Of a stretch of 30,641 bases of DNA, positions 13,518 to 21,039 are shown one piece after another. The notes beneath the pieces are model-generated. The model ran no database searches, was not told where the DNA came from, and saw only the letters and a program-made list of their open reading frames with translations. The DNA lies in contig JAEDCQ010000020.1 in NCBI GenBank assembly GCA_016294075.1, positions 1 through 30,641 of the forward strand, in the 5' to 3' direction. The number at the start of each line of letters is the position of its first letter. Position 1 is the stretch's first letter. Position numbers and translations under genes: made by a program. Origin of the DNA: Lachnospiraceae bacterium. Lineage in GTDB: Bacteria > Bacillota > Clostridia > Lachnospirales > Lachnospiraceae.

Positions 13518-14840
13518 ATGCCGGAAGTAAGTATCATTGTACCGATTTATAACGCAGAAAAGTCTATTGCACGTTGTATAGACAGTATTCTGAGTCAGGA
13601 GTATACGGATTTTGAATTGATTCTGTGTGATGATGGCAGCACGGATAAGTCCGGACAGATTATTGATGAATACCGTGAAAAGGATGAGCGAATCAGGGTT
13701 CTTCACAAGGAAAATACCGGTGTCTCCGATACCAGAAATCAGGGAATTGCAGTGGCAAAGGGAAAATATATCCAATTTCTGGATGCGGATGACTGGATTA
13801 CCGTGGACGCCACAAAACTCTTGGTTCGGACAATGAAAGAGGGGGGCTGCGACCTTGTCATCTCCGATTTCTACCGCGTTATCGGAGAGCGGATTTCGCA
13901 TAAAGGAGATATTGATGCAGATGGCATTCTGACGCAGGAGGAGTTTGCGGAATATATGATGGTAAATCCCGCGGATTTTTATTACGGGGTATTATGGAAT
14001 AAGCTTTATAAGAGAGAAATCATTGAAAAGTATCATCTTAAGATGGATGAGAGCGTAAGCTGGTGTGAGGATTTTTTGTTTAATCTTGAATATCTGTTAC
14101 ATACGAAGAGAATTGCAGCTCTTCAGGTCCCGATTTATTATTATATGAAAACCGAAGGTTCGCTTGCCACACAGGGAATAAATCTGAGCAAGACTATAAA
14201 AATGAAAATATCGGTTTTTGAATATTATAATGATTTTTACAAGCATGTCTATGAGGAAGAGGACTATGAAAAACGCAGGCTGGGCGTTTACCGCTTCCTT
14301 ATTGATACGGCAACGGACGGTTTTGTTATGCCGCAGATTTTCAGAAAAACCAAAAAGTTAGGTGAAGAACGTATATCCTCCTATGTATATGAGAATCTGC
14401 CGGAAAATGTGTTTACGCTGCATTACAAACAAAGAAAGCTTTTGGAACAGTATTTGGAGGCGGTTGCATTACGCTATGATTTGGAAGTGCAGGACATTAT
14501 GCTGCTATCCTTTATTCCTGAAAAGCCGATGAAGGTCAGCAGAAAGGAATTGGCAGATTATACAGGATATTCTGTCAGGACAGTTTCCAAGATTCTGCAG
14601 AAGCTTACACTTAAGAAAGTAATTGATATTACATCACATGGAAAAAAAGCAGAAATCCGTATTATGCAGGAATACCTTTCTCTTTATACGGAATTGGAAT
14701 ATGTGAAAAGGGATTATGATACTGTCCGTTTTGAGGGCTTTGCAGACGATGAAATAGAAGAATGCCGACGTTTTCAGGAACGAATTAATGAAAATGTAGG
14801 CAGGATTCTGGTTACGAAGGAAAGTGATGTATCTAAGTAA
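13518..14840 (+). CDS. Family 2 glycosyltransferase fused to a C-terminal winged-helix-like region
   Basis: A 440-residue protein. Residues about 3-230 are a GT-A glycosyltransferase: VSIIVPIYNAEKSIARCIDS, CDDGSTDKSG, NTGVSDTRNQG and the metal-binding QFLDADDWI (D89/D91/D92 area), then WNKLYKR and SWCEDFLFN, as in WaaV/WcaA-like enzymes that build surface polysaccharides. Residues about 305-385 are unexpected: RKLLEQYLEAVALRYDLEVQ, then MKVSRKELADYTGYSVRTVS, then KILQKLTLKKVIDITSHGKK with a following strand, which reads like a DNA-binding winged helix. A charged helical tail ends the protein. ATG 13518 has AAAGGA seven bases upstream. Its last eight bases overlap the convergent kinase gene. 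No polysaccharide cluster is near. Confidence 0.8.
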   Translation: MPEVSIIVPIYNAEKSIARCIDSILSQEYTDFELILCDDGSTDKSGQIIDEYREKDERIRVLHKENTGVSDTRNQGIAVAKGKYIQFLDADDWITVDATKLLVRTMKEGGCDLVISDFYRVIGERISHKGDIDADGILTQEEFAEYMMVNPADFYYGVLWNKLYKREIIEKYHLKMDESVSWCEDFLFNLEYLLHTKRIAALQVPIYYYMKTEGSLATQGINLSKTIKMKISVFEYYNDFYKHVYEEEDYEKRRLGVYRFLIDTATDGFVMPQIFRKTKKLGEERISSYVYENLPENVFTLHYKQRKLLEQYLEAVALRYDLEVQDIMLLSFIPEKPMKVSRKELADYTGYSVRTVSKILQKLTLKKVIDITSHGKKAEIRIMQEYLSLYTELEYVKRDYDTVRFEGFADDEIEECRRFQERINENVGRILVTKESDVSK

Positions 14841-15411
14841 AATAACAATCACAATGTGCCGGAATATTCAACTCTTTAAAATATTTTTCTTCCAGCGGAA
14901 TCCATTTTTCCTTAAAGATTGTAACAGAATCCTTTCCGTTACGGTTTGCAATACGCCGTAATTGTTCTTCGTAAGAAGTGGTCAGAAAAATTTTGTAATC
15001 ATATTTTTCCTGCAAAGACGGATGACAGGAATAGGAGCCTTCTATTATGGTTACGTGAGCCGGTTTGACTTCAATTGGTGCATCAAACTGCTTAAGATGG
15101 CAGTTGTACGGCTGATAAGAAAATATCTGACCGGCTGTAAGGGGAAGCATTACCTCGTTAAGAAAACGCTCATAATCGACATTACCTCCCGGTTGCTGTA
15201 AACGCTCTTCTGTGCGCATATGCGGTTGTAAAAAGAAATGGTCCATCGGGATAACATTGCACGCAAGCGTTTCTTTAAGGAAAGAAGCAAGTGTTGTTTT
15301 GCCGGAAGCGCATCTGCCGTCAATGGCGACAAAAAGAGGAGTTTTCAACCCGGAAAGCTCTTGTATTTTATTTTGTATTAAGGAATAGAATTCAGGAGTA
15401 TTTATATTCAT
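14833..15411 (-). CDS. Uridine-kinase-like P-loop protein
   Basis: A 192-residue protein with a Walker A motif in FVAIDGRCASGKTTLA (Lys38, Thr39), followed by NVIPMDHFFLQPHMRTEERL, a substrate-site region like that of uridine kinase and phosphoribulokinase, then GGNVDYERF and VTIIEGSYSCHPSL (Walker B-like) and KIFLTTSYEEQLRRIANRNG. It belongs to the uridine kinase/AAA-type group of small NTP kinases. It is shorter than classical Udk, and the nucleoside acceptor cannot be assigned. No strong ribosome-binding site precedes ATG 15411 (GATAGG is the best match). It converges with the glycosyltransferase gene, overlapping it by eight bases. Confidence 0.75.
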   Translation of the reverse strand: MNINTPEFYSLIQNKIQELSGLKTPLFVAIDGRCASGKTTLASFLKETLACNVIPMDHFFLQPHMRTEERLQQPGGNVDYERFLNEVMLPLTAGQIFSYQPYNCHLKQFDAPIEVKPAHVTIIEGSYSCHPSLQEKYDYKIFLTTSYEEQLRRIANRNGKDSVTIFKEKWIPLEEKYFKELNIPAHCDCYFT

Positions 15412-15487
15412 GTACCTATCTTAATTATGTATGCCTGGGAAAGTCAATATGTATGTAGGAAAATACATGTTTTTTGCAAGGTATTTC

Positions 15488-15516
15488 TTGACAGTGAAAA
15501 TACAATGTGATAACTT
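15488..15516 (+). promoter_or_regulatory. asnB promoter
   Basis: TTGACA (15488-15493), a 17-base spacer, and TAACTT (15511-15516) preceded by TG at 15508-15509, giving an extended -10. Transcription would start near 15523, about 150 bases before asnB. Confidence 0.65.
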
Positions 15517-15530
15517 GTTAAAGTATAGAA

Positions 15531-15570
15531 GCGATTGGGTTCGCACAAAAGGTCATACGAAGATGTATGA
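15531..15570 (+). promoter_or_regulatory. Two tandem six-base-loop hairpins in the asnB leader
   Basis: GCGA-TTGGGT-TCGC (15531-15544) and TCATAC-GAAGAT-GTATGA (15553-15570), eight bases apart, each leaving a hexanucleotide loop with G at position four. ANTAR-protein targets are known as paired hexaloop hairpins with A1 and G4; here G4 is kept but A1 is not. They lie between the promoter and a terminator. Confidence 0.45.
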
Positions 15571-15595
15571 TAAATAGGTATATCACGGATACTAC

Positions 15596-15630
15596 AGCTA
15601 TTCGTCCTATTGGGACGGATGGCTTTTTTT
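15596..15630 (+). terminator. Leader terminator of asnB
   Basis: AGCTATTCGTCC (15596-15607), loop TATTG, GGACGGATGGCT (15613-15624), then T7. All twelve positions pair, three as G-T. It stands between the promoter and the asnB start, so it must be bypassed for asnB expression. An alternative pairing of ACGGAT (15585-15590) with ATTCGT (15600-15605) would break it. Confidence 0.8.
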
Positions 15631-15675
15631 ATTCGAAAAGATCTCAAACGCAAATAAAAGAAGGAGGAAAAGATT

Positions 15676-17259
15676 ATGTGTTCTATTATGTGCTATGTAG
15701 GAAAAGATATTACCAAGGAGATGATGGAAGCCAATTTGAATCGTACTTTGATGCGTGGCCCCGATGCATTGCAGGTAGTAGAGACAAATTTTGGATACCT
15801 GGGATTTGCAAGACTGGCAATTATGGGTCTGACACCGGAAGGCATGCAGCCTTTTTCTCAGGATGGAAACTGGGTAGTCTGCAACGGCGAAATTTACGGT
15901 TTCCGTACACTGAAAAAGGAACTGATGGAACGCGGATATGAATTTAAGAGCGGTTCTGACTGTGAGGTGTTATTACCTTTATATAAGGATTATGGGCTGG
16001 AAATGTTTTCTCATCTGGATGCGGAATTTGCCTGCGTGATTTATGATGCGAGCAAGGATAAAGTGATTGCAGCAAGAGATCCGATTGGAATTCGTCCGTT
16101 ATTTTACGGGTATACAAAGTGCGGCAGGATTGCTTTTGCGAGTGAAGCAAAATGCCTGATTGATTTGGTTGAAGAGGTTCGTCCGTTTCCGCCCGGACAT
16201 TACTACTATGATGGTGAGTTCATCTCTTATGATAAAATTTCCAAGGTTCATGTATATATTCATGATGATCTTGATACCGTTACAAAAAACATTCATGATA
16301 AATTGGTGGAAGGTGTTAAAAAGAGACTGGATGCAGATGCACCGCTTGGTTTTCTGCTGTCCGGAGGACTTGATTCAAGTCTTGTATGTGCAATTGCCGC
16401 CAATATATTAAAGAGACCGATTCGCACATTTGCAATCGGTATGGACGTAGATGCTATCGATTTAAAATATGCAAAGCAGGTTGCTGATTTCATCGGTGCA
16501 GACCATACGGAAGTCATTATGACAAAGGATGAAGTTCTTGCTAATCTGGAGACGGTTATTCAAGCGCTGGAAACATACGACATTACAACAATTCGTGCCA
16601 GCATGGGTATGTATTTGGTATGTAAGGCTATTCATGAAAACACCGATATTAAGGTATTATTGACAGGTGAGATTTCCGATGAATTGTTCGGATATAAATA
16701 TACGGATTTTGCACCCGGAGCAAAGGAATTTCAGGAGGAAGCTGCTAAACGTATCCGCGAATTATACTGTTATGATGTTCTTCGTGCGGATAGGTGTCTT
16801 GCAGCAAACAGTCTGGAAGCCAGAGTGCCGTTTGGTGATCTGGATTTTGTGCGCTATGTCATGGCAATTGACCCCGCAAAGAAACTGAATACATATGGAA
16901 AGGGTAAGTATCTGCTTCGTAAAGCATTTGAAAAGGATGCTATTCTTCCGGAAGAAATTTTGTGGCGTGAAAAAGCTGCTTTTTCTGATGCGGTAGGCCA
17001 CAGCATGGTGGACGATTTAAAGGAATATGCAAACAACTACTATACGGACGAAGAATTCGAAACGTTGCATAAAAAATATGATTTTGCGACACCGTTTACA
17101 AAAGAAAGTCTTCTGTACCGTGAAATCTTTGAGAAATACTATCCGGGGCAGGCTGCTATGATACCGGATTTCTGGATGCCTAATAAAGAATGGGAAGGCT
17201 GTAATGTAGATGATCCGAGTGCAAGGGTATTGGCAAATTACGGAGATAGTGGTAAATAA
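15676..17259 (+). CDS. asnB: Glutamine-hydrolysing asparagine synthetase
   Basis: A 527-residue protein converting aspartate, glutamine and ATP to asparagine. Cys2, exposed after removal of Met1, is the class II amidotransferase nucleophile (MCSIMCYVG). The glutaminase domain includes RGPDALQV, GFARLAIMGLT and CNGEIYGF (about residues 27-76). The synthetase domain has the ATP pyrophosphatase loop LLSGGLDSSL (about 228-236), GMDVDAIDLKYA, TGEISDELFGY and LEARVPFGDLDF. The length is close to that of E. coli AsnB (about 554). AGGAGG precedes ATG 15676. It follows a leader terminator and is followed after 23 bases by purC, likely in one operon. Confidence 0.93.
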   Translation: MCSIMCYVGKDITKEMMEANLNRTLMRGPDALQVVETNFGYLGFARLAIMGLTPEGMQPFSQDGNWVVCNGEIYGFRTLKKELMERGYEFKSGSDCEVLLPLYKDYGLEMFSHLDAEFACVIYDASKDKVIAARDPIGIRPLFYGYTKCGRIAFASEAKCLIDLVEEVRPFPPGHYYYDGEFISYDKISKVHVYIHDDLDTVTKNIHDKLVEGVKKRLDADAPLGFLLSGGLDSSLVCAIAANILKRPIRTFAIGMDVDAIDLKYAKQVADFIGADHTEVIMTKDEVLANLETVIQALETYDITTIRASMGMYLVCKAIHENTDIKVLLTGEISDELFGYKYTDFAPGAKEFQEEAAKRIRELYCYDVLRADRCLAANSLEARVPFGDLDFVRYVMAIDPAKKLNTYGKGKYLLRKAFEKDAILPEEILWREKAAFSDAVGHSMVDDLKEYANNYYTDEEFETLHKKYDFATPFTKESLLYREIFEKYYPGQAAMIPDFWMPNKEWEGCNVDDPSARVLANYGDSGK

Positions 17260-17282
17260 TATATAAGAGAAAAAGGAGAAGA

Positions 17283-17993
17283 ATGGCAATGGAAAAGAAA
17301 GACTTACTTTATGAAGGAAAAGCAAAGAAGGTATATCGTACAGACGATCCGGATGTCTTAATTGTAGACTATAAGGATGATGCTACTGCTTTTAACGGAG
17401 AAAAGAAGGGTACGATTGTAGGAAAAGGTGTGATCAACAATCGTATGACTAATCATGTATTTAAGCTGCTTGAAAAAGAAGGTGTTCCTACACATCTGAT
17501 TGAGGAACTGAGCGACCGTGAAACTGCTGTTAAAAAGGTAGAGATAGTACCGCTTGAGGTTATTGTGCGTAATGTGGCTGCCGGAAGCTTTTCAAAGCGA
17601 CTCGGAATTGAAGAAGGTACACCGTTTGTCGAGCCCACTATAGAGTTTTCTTATAAGAATGATGCATTGGGCGATCCGCTTATTAACGATTATTTTGCAA
17701 GAGCGTTAAATCTTGCATCATGGGAAGAAATCGAAACGATTAAGAAATATGCATTTAAGGTAAATGAAGTATTAAAGGCATACTTCTTAAAAGCCGGAAT
17801 TAAGCTGATTGATTTTAAAATTGAATTTGGCCGTTATAAGGGACAGATTATCTTAGCAGATGAAACTTCTCCGGATACCTGCCGGTTATGGGATGTAAAC
17901 ACCAATGAAAAGCTGGATAAGGACCGTTTCCGCAGGGACCTCGGCAATGTAGAAGAGGCTTATAACGAGGTATTTAAGAGATTGGGTTTATAA
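17283..17993 (+). CDS. purC: Phosphoribosylaminoimidazole-succinocarboxamide (SAICAR) synthase
   Basis: A 236-residue enzyme of purine synthesis that joins aspartate to carboxyaminoimidazole ribotide with ATP. Diagnostic segments are LLYEGKAKKVYRTDD, DDATAFNGEKKGTI, VPLEVIVRNVAAGSF and LIDFKIEFGRYKGQI, then ADETSPDTCRLWD. Length is normal for bacterial PurC. Translation may begin at ATG 17283 (AGGAG four bases upstream) or ATG 17289 (ten bases). It follows asnB closely and is separated from the rest of the purine pathway except purF, located about 3 kb downstream on the same strand. Confidence 0.95.
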   Translation: MAMEKKDLLYEGKAKKVYRTDDPDVLIVDYKDDATAFNGEKKGTIVGKGVINNRMTNHVFKLLEKEGVPTHLIEELSDRETAVKKVEIVPLEVIVRNVAAGSFSKRLGIEEGTPFVEPTIEFSYKNDALGDPLINDYFARALNLASWEEIETIKKYAFKVNEVLKAYFLKAGIKLIDFKIEFGRYKGQIILADETSPDTCRLWDVNTNEKLDKDRFRRDLGNVEEAYNEVFKRLGL

Positions 17994-18058
17994 GATTTAA
18001 AACAAAAAAATATTATTAATCCTGCAGATGTGTAAAGCATGATAAGCAGGGGTAAAAT

Positions 18059-18131
18059 AAGAACTATCTGAGTCATGGAGGTAAAAGATGAAGGATAGTT
18101 CTTTTTTTGGCTGGTATATGAAATGCCAGCC
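18059..18131 (+). terminator. Hairpin pair after purC with large loop
   Basis: AAGAACTATC (18059-18068) pairs perfectly with GATAGTTCTT (18094-18103), followed by T7 (18102-18108), as in a terminator, but the loop is 25 bases and contains GGAGGT and an ATG. Directly after the T-run a second hairpin forms: GGCTGGTAT (18109-18117), loop ATGAA, ATGCCAGCC (18123-18131). It probably terminates asnB-purC; the unusual loop suggests additional function. Confidence 0.65.
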
Positions 18132-18168
18132 GTGCACGGAAGCCCGGATGACACATATCATAGTATAA
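18088..18168 (+). CDS. Possible 26-residue peptide ORF inside the hairpin region
   Basis: ATG 18088 lies five bases after GGAGGT (18077-18082), a strong ribosome-binding site, and reads 26 codons to TAA 18166. The peptide begins MKDSSFFGWYMKCQPC and has two cysteines. The ribosome-binding site and start codon sit in the loop of the preceding hairpin, and its T-run encodes the two phenylalanines. I do not recognise the peptide; it could be an accident of terminator sequence. Confidence 0.3.
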   Translation: MKDSSFFGWYMKCQPCTEARMTHIIV

Positions 18169-18190
18169 AAACAGTAAATGGAGATATTCT

Positions 18191-18619
18191 ATGAGTGGTA
18201 ATTGTTGTATGGGTGATATGGATAAAGGGGGAAATCCCTATGTTGCGGATATCAAAGGGATGGCATGTCAAAATACAAATTTTCGTACTGCAGTCTGGAC
18301 AGGATGTCATCTGCAGATGACACTTATGTGTATTCCTGTGGGTGGAGAAATCGGTTTGGAAATTCATCCGGATACGGATCAGTTTATCCGGGTAGAGCAG
18401 GGAACTGCAATAGTAAAAATGGGAAGATGCAAAAACGGATCGACCTTCTGCAGAAATATGTGTGAGGGTGATGGTGTTTTTGTTCCTGCAGAAACATGGC
18501 ATAATATCATAAATGCCGGAAAGGAACCGTTAAAGGTTTCCACAATTTATGCTCCGCCGCATCATCCGAAGGGAACCGTTCACCGCACGAAGGCTGATGC
18601 CGAAAAAGCAGAATATTAG
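18191..18619 (+). CDS. Cupin-domain protein
   Basis: A 142-residue single-domain cupin. The first cupin motif is GGEIGLEIHPDTDQFIRVEQG, with His and acidic metal ligands and the following glycine, and the second is VPAETWHNIINAG with the third His. The N-terminus is cysteine-rich (GNCCMGDM). The DQFIRVEQG pattern is that of a widespread Firmicute family of small cupins of unknown activity, often called mannose-6-phosphate isomerase-like. GGAG precedes ATG 18191. It ends at a hairpin shared with the convergent glnN gene. Confidence 0.82.
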   Translation: MSGNCCMGDMDKGGNPYVADIKGMACQNTNFRTAVWTGCHLQMTLMCIPVGGEIGLEIHPDTDQFIRVEQGTAIVKMGRCKNGSTFCRNMCEGDGVFVPAETWHNIINAGKEPLKVSTIYAPPHHPKGTVHRTKADAEKAEY

Positions 18620-18623
18620 GAAG

Positions 18624-18658
18624 AAAAAAGACTGCCCCTGTCTTACGACAGAGGCAGT
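18624..18658 (-). terminator. Terminator of glnN
   Basis: ACTGCCCCTGTC (18631-18642), loop TTAC, GACAGAGGCAGT (18647-18658). Read on the minus strand it is followed by six T (plus A-run 18624-18629), so it ends the glnN transcript; on the plus strand there is no T-run. Confidence 0.85.
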
Positions 18659-18675
18659 ACAAGAAGAATGGGTTA

Positions 18676-20778
18676 TTAGTAAACGGAAAATAATAATTTC
18701 CCGTATGTTGGGTAAGGTAATAAGCTTTCAGGGAGAAGGGTTTCTGCTTCATCCACTGCTGCTCTTAAGCTGTCCATATCAGCAATTACCTGTGACTGGT
18801 AATAGGTCGCAGCTTCTAACATATCCTCAATTCCTACAGCAGTCAGAGTATCCTTTTTCAAGGTTTCGATTCCTTCAGAAATTGCATCCTGCAGGCCGGC
18901 TAATTTTGTCAGCAGTTTTGCTTCGCTGCTTACGGAAATATCAGGTAAAACAGATTTCTTTAAGCCTGCGGTGCGTGCCAGCTGCTCCGTATATGCTACA
19001 ATTGCAGGAAGGACATCCTTCTGAACCATTTCTGCCAATGTGCAGGATTCGATATGTAATGTCTTTACATAGTTTTCCAATTTAATTTCATAGCGTGAGT
19101 GAAGCTCGCTCTTAGTGAAAATTTTATGTCCTACAAGTAAGGCTTCATTCTTCTCGCTGATAAAGTGCGGAAGAGCTTCCGGAGTAGATTTTAAGTTATA
19201 GAGACCACGCTTTTGAGCTTCTTCCACCCACTCATCCGTATAACCGTTTCCGTTAAAGATAATACGCTTGTGAGCAATAATACTTTCCTTTAATAACTGA
19301 TGGACTGCTTTTTCCATCTCTTCTGCCGGTACATTTTCCAGCTTGGCGGCAAACTGATCCAATACCTCGGCAACGGCCGTATTCAGTACAATGTTCGGGT
19401 TTGCAACAGATGCGGAAGAACCGAGCATACGGAATTCAAATTTATTACCCGTAAAGGCAAATGGTGAAGTACGGTTTCGGTCCGTATTATCCTTGACAAA
19501 ATGAGGAAGAACGGTAGCACCAATATCCATCTGGACAGTACCATGGCTTTTGAAAAATTCGTCCTTTTCAATGGATTTTAATACTTCTGTTAATTCATCT
19601 CCGAGGAAAATGGATACAATGGCAGGAGGTGCTTCGTTTGCACCGAGACGGTGGTCATTTCCTGCACTTGCAACGGAGATACGAAGCAGGTCTGCATAAT
19701 CGTCAACCGCCTGAATAACAGCTACAAGGAATACAAGGAACTGTGTATTTTCGGCAGGTGTTTTTCCGGGGTCTAATAAGTTACAGCCGGTATCGGTACT
19801 CATTGACCAGTTATTATGCTTGCCGCTTCCGTTGATGCCCTCAAACGGTTTTTCGTTCAGTAAGCATACAAGACCATGCTTATCGGCAACTTTTTTCATA
19901 ATTTCCATGGTAAGCTGGTTGTGGTCGACTGCAACGTTTGTGGTGTCAAATACGGGAGCCAACTCATGCTGCGCAGGAGCTACTTCGTTATGCTTTGTTT
20001 TTGCCGGAATACCCAATTTCCATAATTCTTCATCCAAATCGTGCATATAAGCGGAAATACGGGGCTTCAAGGTTCCGAAATAATGGTCCTCCATTTCCTG
20101 GCCCTTTGGTGCCGGAGCACCAAGAAGAGTACGCCCTGCATAAATTAAATCCTTACGTTTGTTAAATAACTCCTTATCTACAAGGAAGTATTCCTGTTCG
20201 GGACCTACTGTCGTAGAAACGTGCTTTACTTCTGTATTACCCAGAATACGAAGAATCTTAACAGCGGATTTATTTAATGTATCCATAGAACGGAGCAATG
20301 GTGTTTTCTTATCCAAAGCTTCACCGCTGTAAGAACAGAATGCAGTAGGAATATATAAGGTACGATCCTTAATGAATGCCGGAGAAGTAGGATCCCACGC
20401 TGTGTATCCTCTGGCTTCAAATGTGGCACGTAAACCGCCGGAAGGAAAGCTGGAAGCATCCGGTTCACCCTTTACAAGCTCTTTGCCGGAAAACTCCATG
20501 ATAACCTGACCATCATCCGTAGGAGAGATAAAGCTGTCATGTTTTTCAGCAGTAAAGTTTGTCATGGGCTGGAACCAATGCGTATAGTGTGTGGCTCCGT
20601 TTTCGATTGCCCATTCCTTCATAGCTACTGCAACGGAATTTGCAACATCCAGTTCCAAATGTGTACCATTCTGTATGGTTCTTTTTAATGCGTTATACAT
20701 ATCCTTTGGTAATTTGCAACGCATGACTTTGTCGTTAAAGACAAGACTTCCATAAAGTTCGGGGATATTTTTTTCCAT
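18676..20778 (-). CDS. glnN: Glutamine synthetase type III
   Basis: A 700-residue protein, the length of type III (GlnN) enzymes and far longer than type I (about 450). It forms glutamine from glutamate, ammonia and ATP. Recognisable segments are FPSGGLRATFEARGYTAWDP, VGPEQEYFLVD (glutamate/metal site), HNEVAPAQHELAPVFD, KPFEGINGSGKHNNWSM and ASAGNDHRLGANEAPPAI. ATG 20778 is preferred because AGGAG lies eight bases before it; ATG 20784 is too close. Its leader contains a terminator directly after the promoter (see 20818-20896). It is divergent from purF, and downstream on the plus strand lie most glutamine-using enzymes of the window. Confidence 0.95.
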   Translation of the reverse strand: MEKNIPELYGSLVFNDKVMRCKLPKDMYNALKRTIQNGTHLELDVANSVAVAMKEWAIENGATHYTHWFQPMTNFTAEKHDSFISPTDDGQVIMEFSGKELVKGEPDASSFPSGGLRATFEARGYTAWDPTSPAFIKDRTLYIPTAFCSYSGEALDKKTPLLRSMDTLNKSAVKILRILGNTEVKHVSTTVGPEQEYFLVDKELFNKRKDLIYAGRTLLGAPAPKGQEMEDHYFGTLKPRISAYMHDLDEELWKLGIPAKTKHNEVAPAQHELAPVFDTTNVAVDHNQLTMEIMKKVADKHGLVCLLNEKPFEGINGSGKHNNWSMSTDTGCNLLDPGKTPAENTQFLVFLVAVIQAVDDYADLLRISVASAGNDHRLGANEAPPAIVSIFLGDELTEVLKSIEKDEFFKSHGTVQMDIGATVLPHFVKDNTDRNRTSPFAFTGNKFEFRMLGSSASVANPNIVLNTAVAEVLDQFAAKLENVPAEEMEKAVHQLLKESIIAHKRIIFNGNGYTDEWVEEAQKRGLYNLKSTPEALPHFISEKNEALLVGHKIFTKSELHSRYEIKLENYVKTLHIESCTLAEMVQKDVLPAIVAYTEQLARTAGLKKSVLPDISVSSEAKLLTKLAGLQDAISEGIETLKKDTLTAVGIEDMLEAATYYQSQVIADMDSLRAAVDEAETLLPESLLPYPTYGKLLFSVY

Positions 20779-20817
20779 AATCATTACTCCTTTCTTCTTG
20801 TAAAAAGCTTATTAAAC

Positions 20818-20896
20818 AAAAAAACAGGCGCCTGGGATTTTCCCAAGCGCCTTCGCTTTATGTCTTGAAGTTTACTCAAAAAAAATGATTTGTCAA
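20818..20896 (-). promoter_or_regulatory. glnN promoter, six-base-loop hairpin and leader terminator
   Basis: On the minus strand: TTGACA (plus 20891-20896), a 16-base spacer, TAAACT (plus 20869-20874), then about 12 bases downstream AAGC-GAAGGC-GCTT (plus 20845-20858), a small hairpin with a six-base loop. Its right arm is also the left arm of a terminator GGCGCTTGGGA-AAA-TCCCAGGCGCC (plus 20827-20851) followed by T7. The two structures exclude each other, as expected for antitermination. Confidence 0.7.
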
Positions 20897-20939
20897 TATA
20901 ATTTTTAAATTTTTTTAAAAAATTTTTTTGAAAGGCTGG

Positions 20940-21016
20940 TTGACAAAAGCAGGAAGAACATTATAATAATCTCTAGAAGCAAAGGCGCTTGGACCCGGTC
21001 CAAGTGCCCTTTTTTT
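20940..21016 (+). promoter_or_regulatory. purF promoter, six-base-loop hairpin and leader terminator
   Basis: TTGACA (20940-20945), a 16-base spacer, TATAAT (20962-20967). From about 20975 the RNA begins with AAGC-AAAGGC-GCTT (20977-20990), a hairpin whose hexaloop has A1 and G4. Its right arm overlaps the terminator GGCGCTTGGAC-CCG-GTCCAAGTGCC (20984-21008), followed by T7. The motif AAGC[A/G]AAGGCGCTTGG is shared with glnN. Confidence 0.7.
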
Positions 21017-21039
21017 ATCCTAATATCAGGAGAATGGGT

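Noticed and set aside
15523..15675. T-box riboswitch for asnB
   Set aside because: The conserved T-box sequence and the Stem I/specifier arrangement are not present, although a leader terminator exists.
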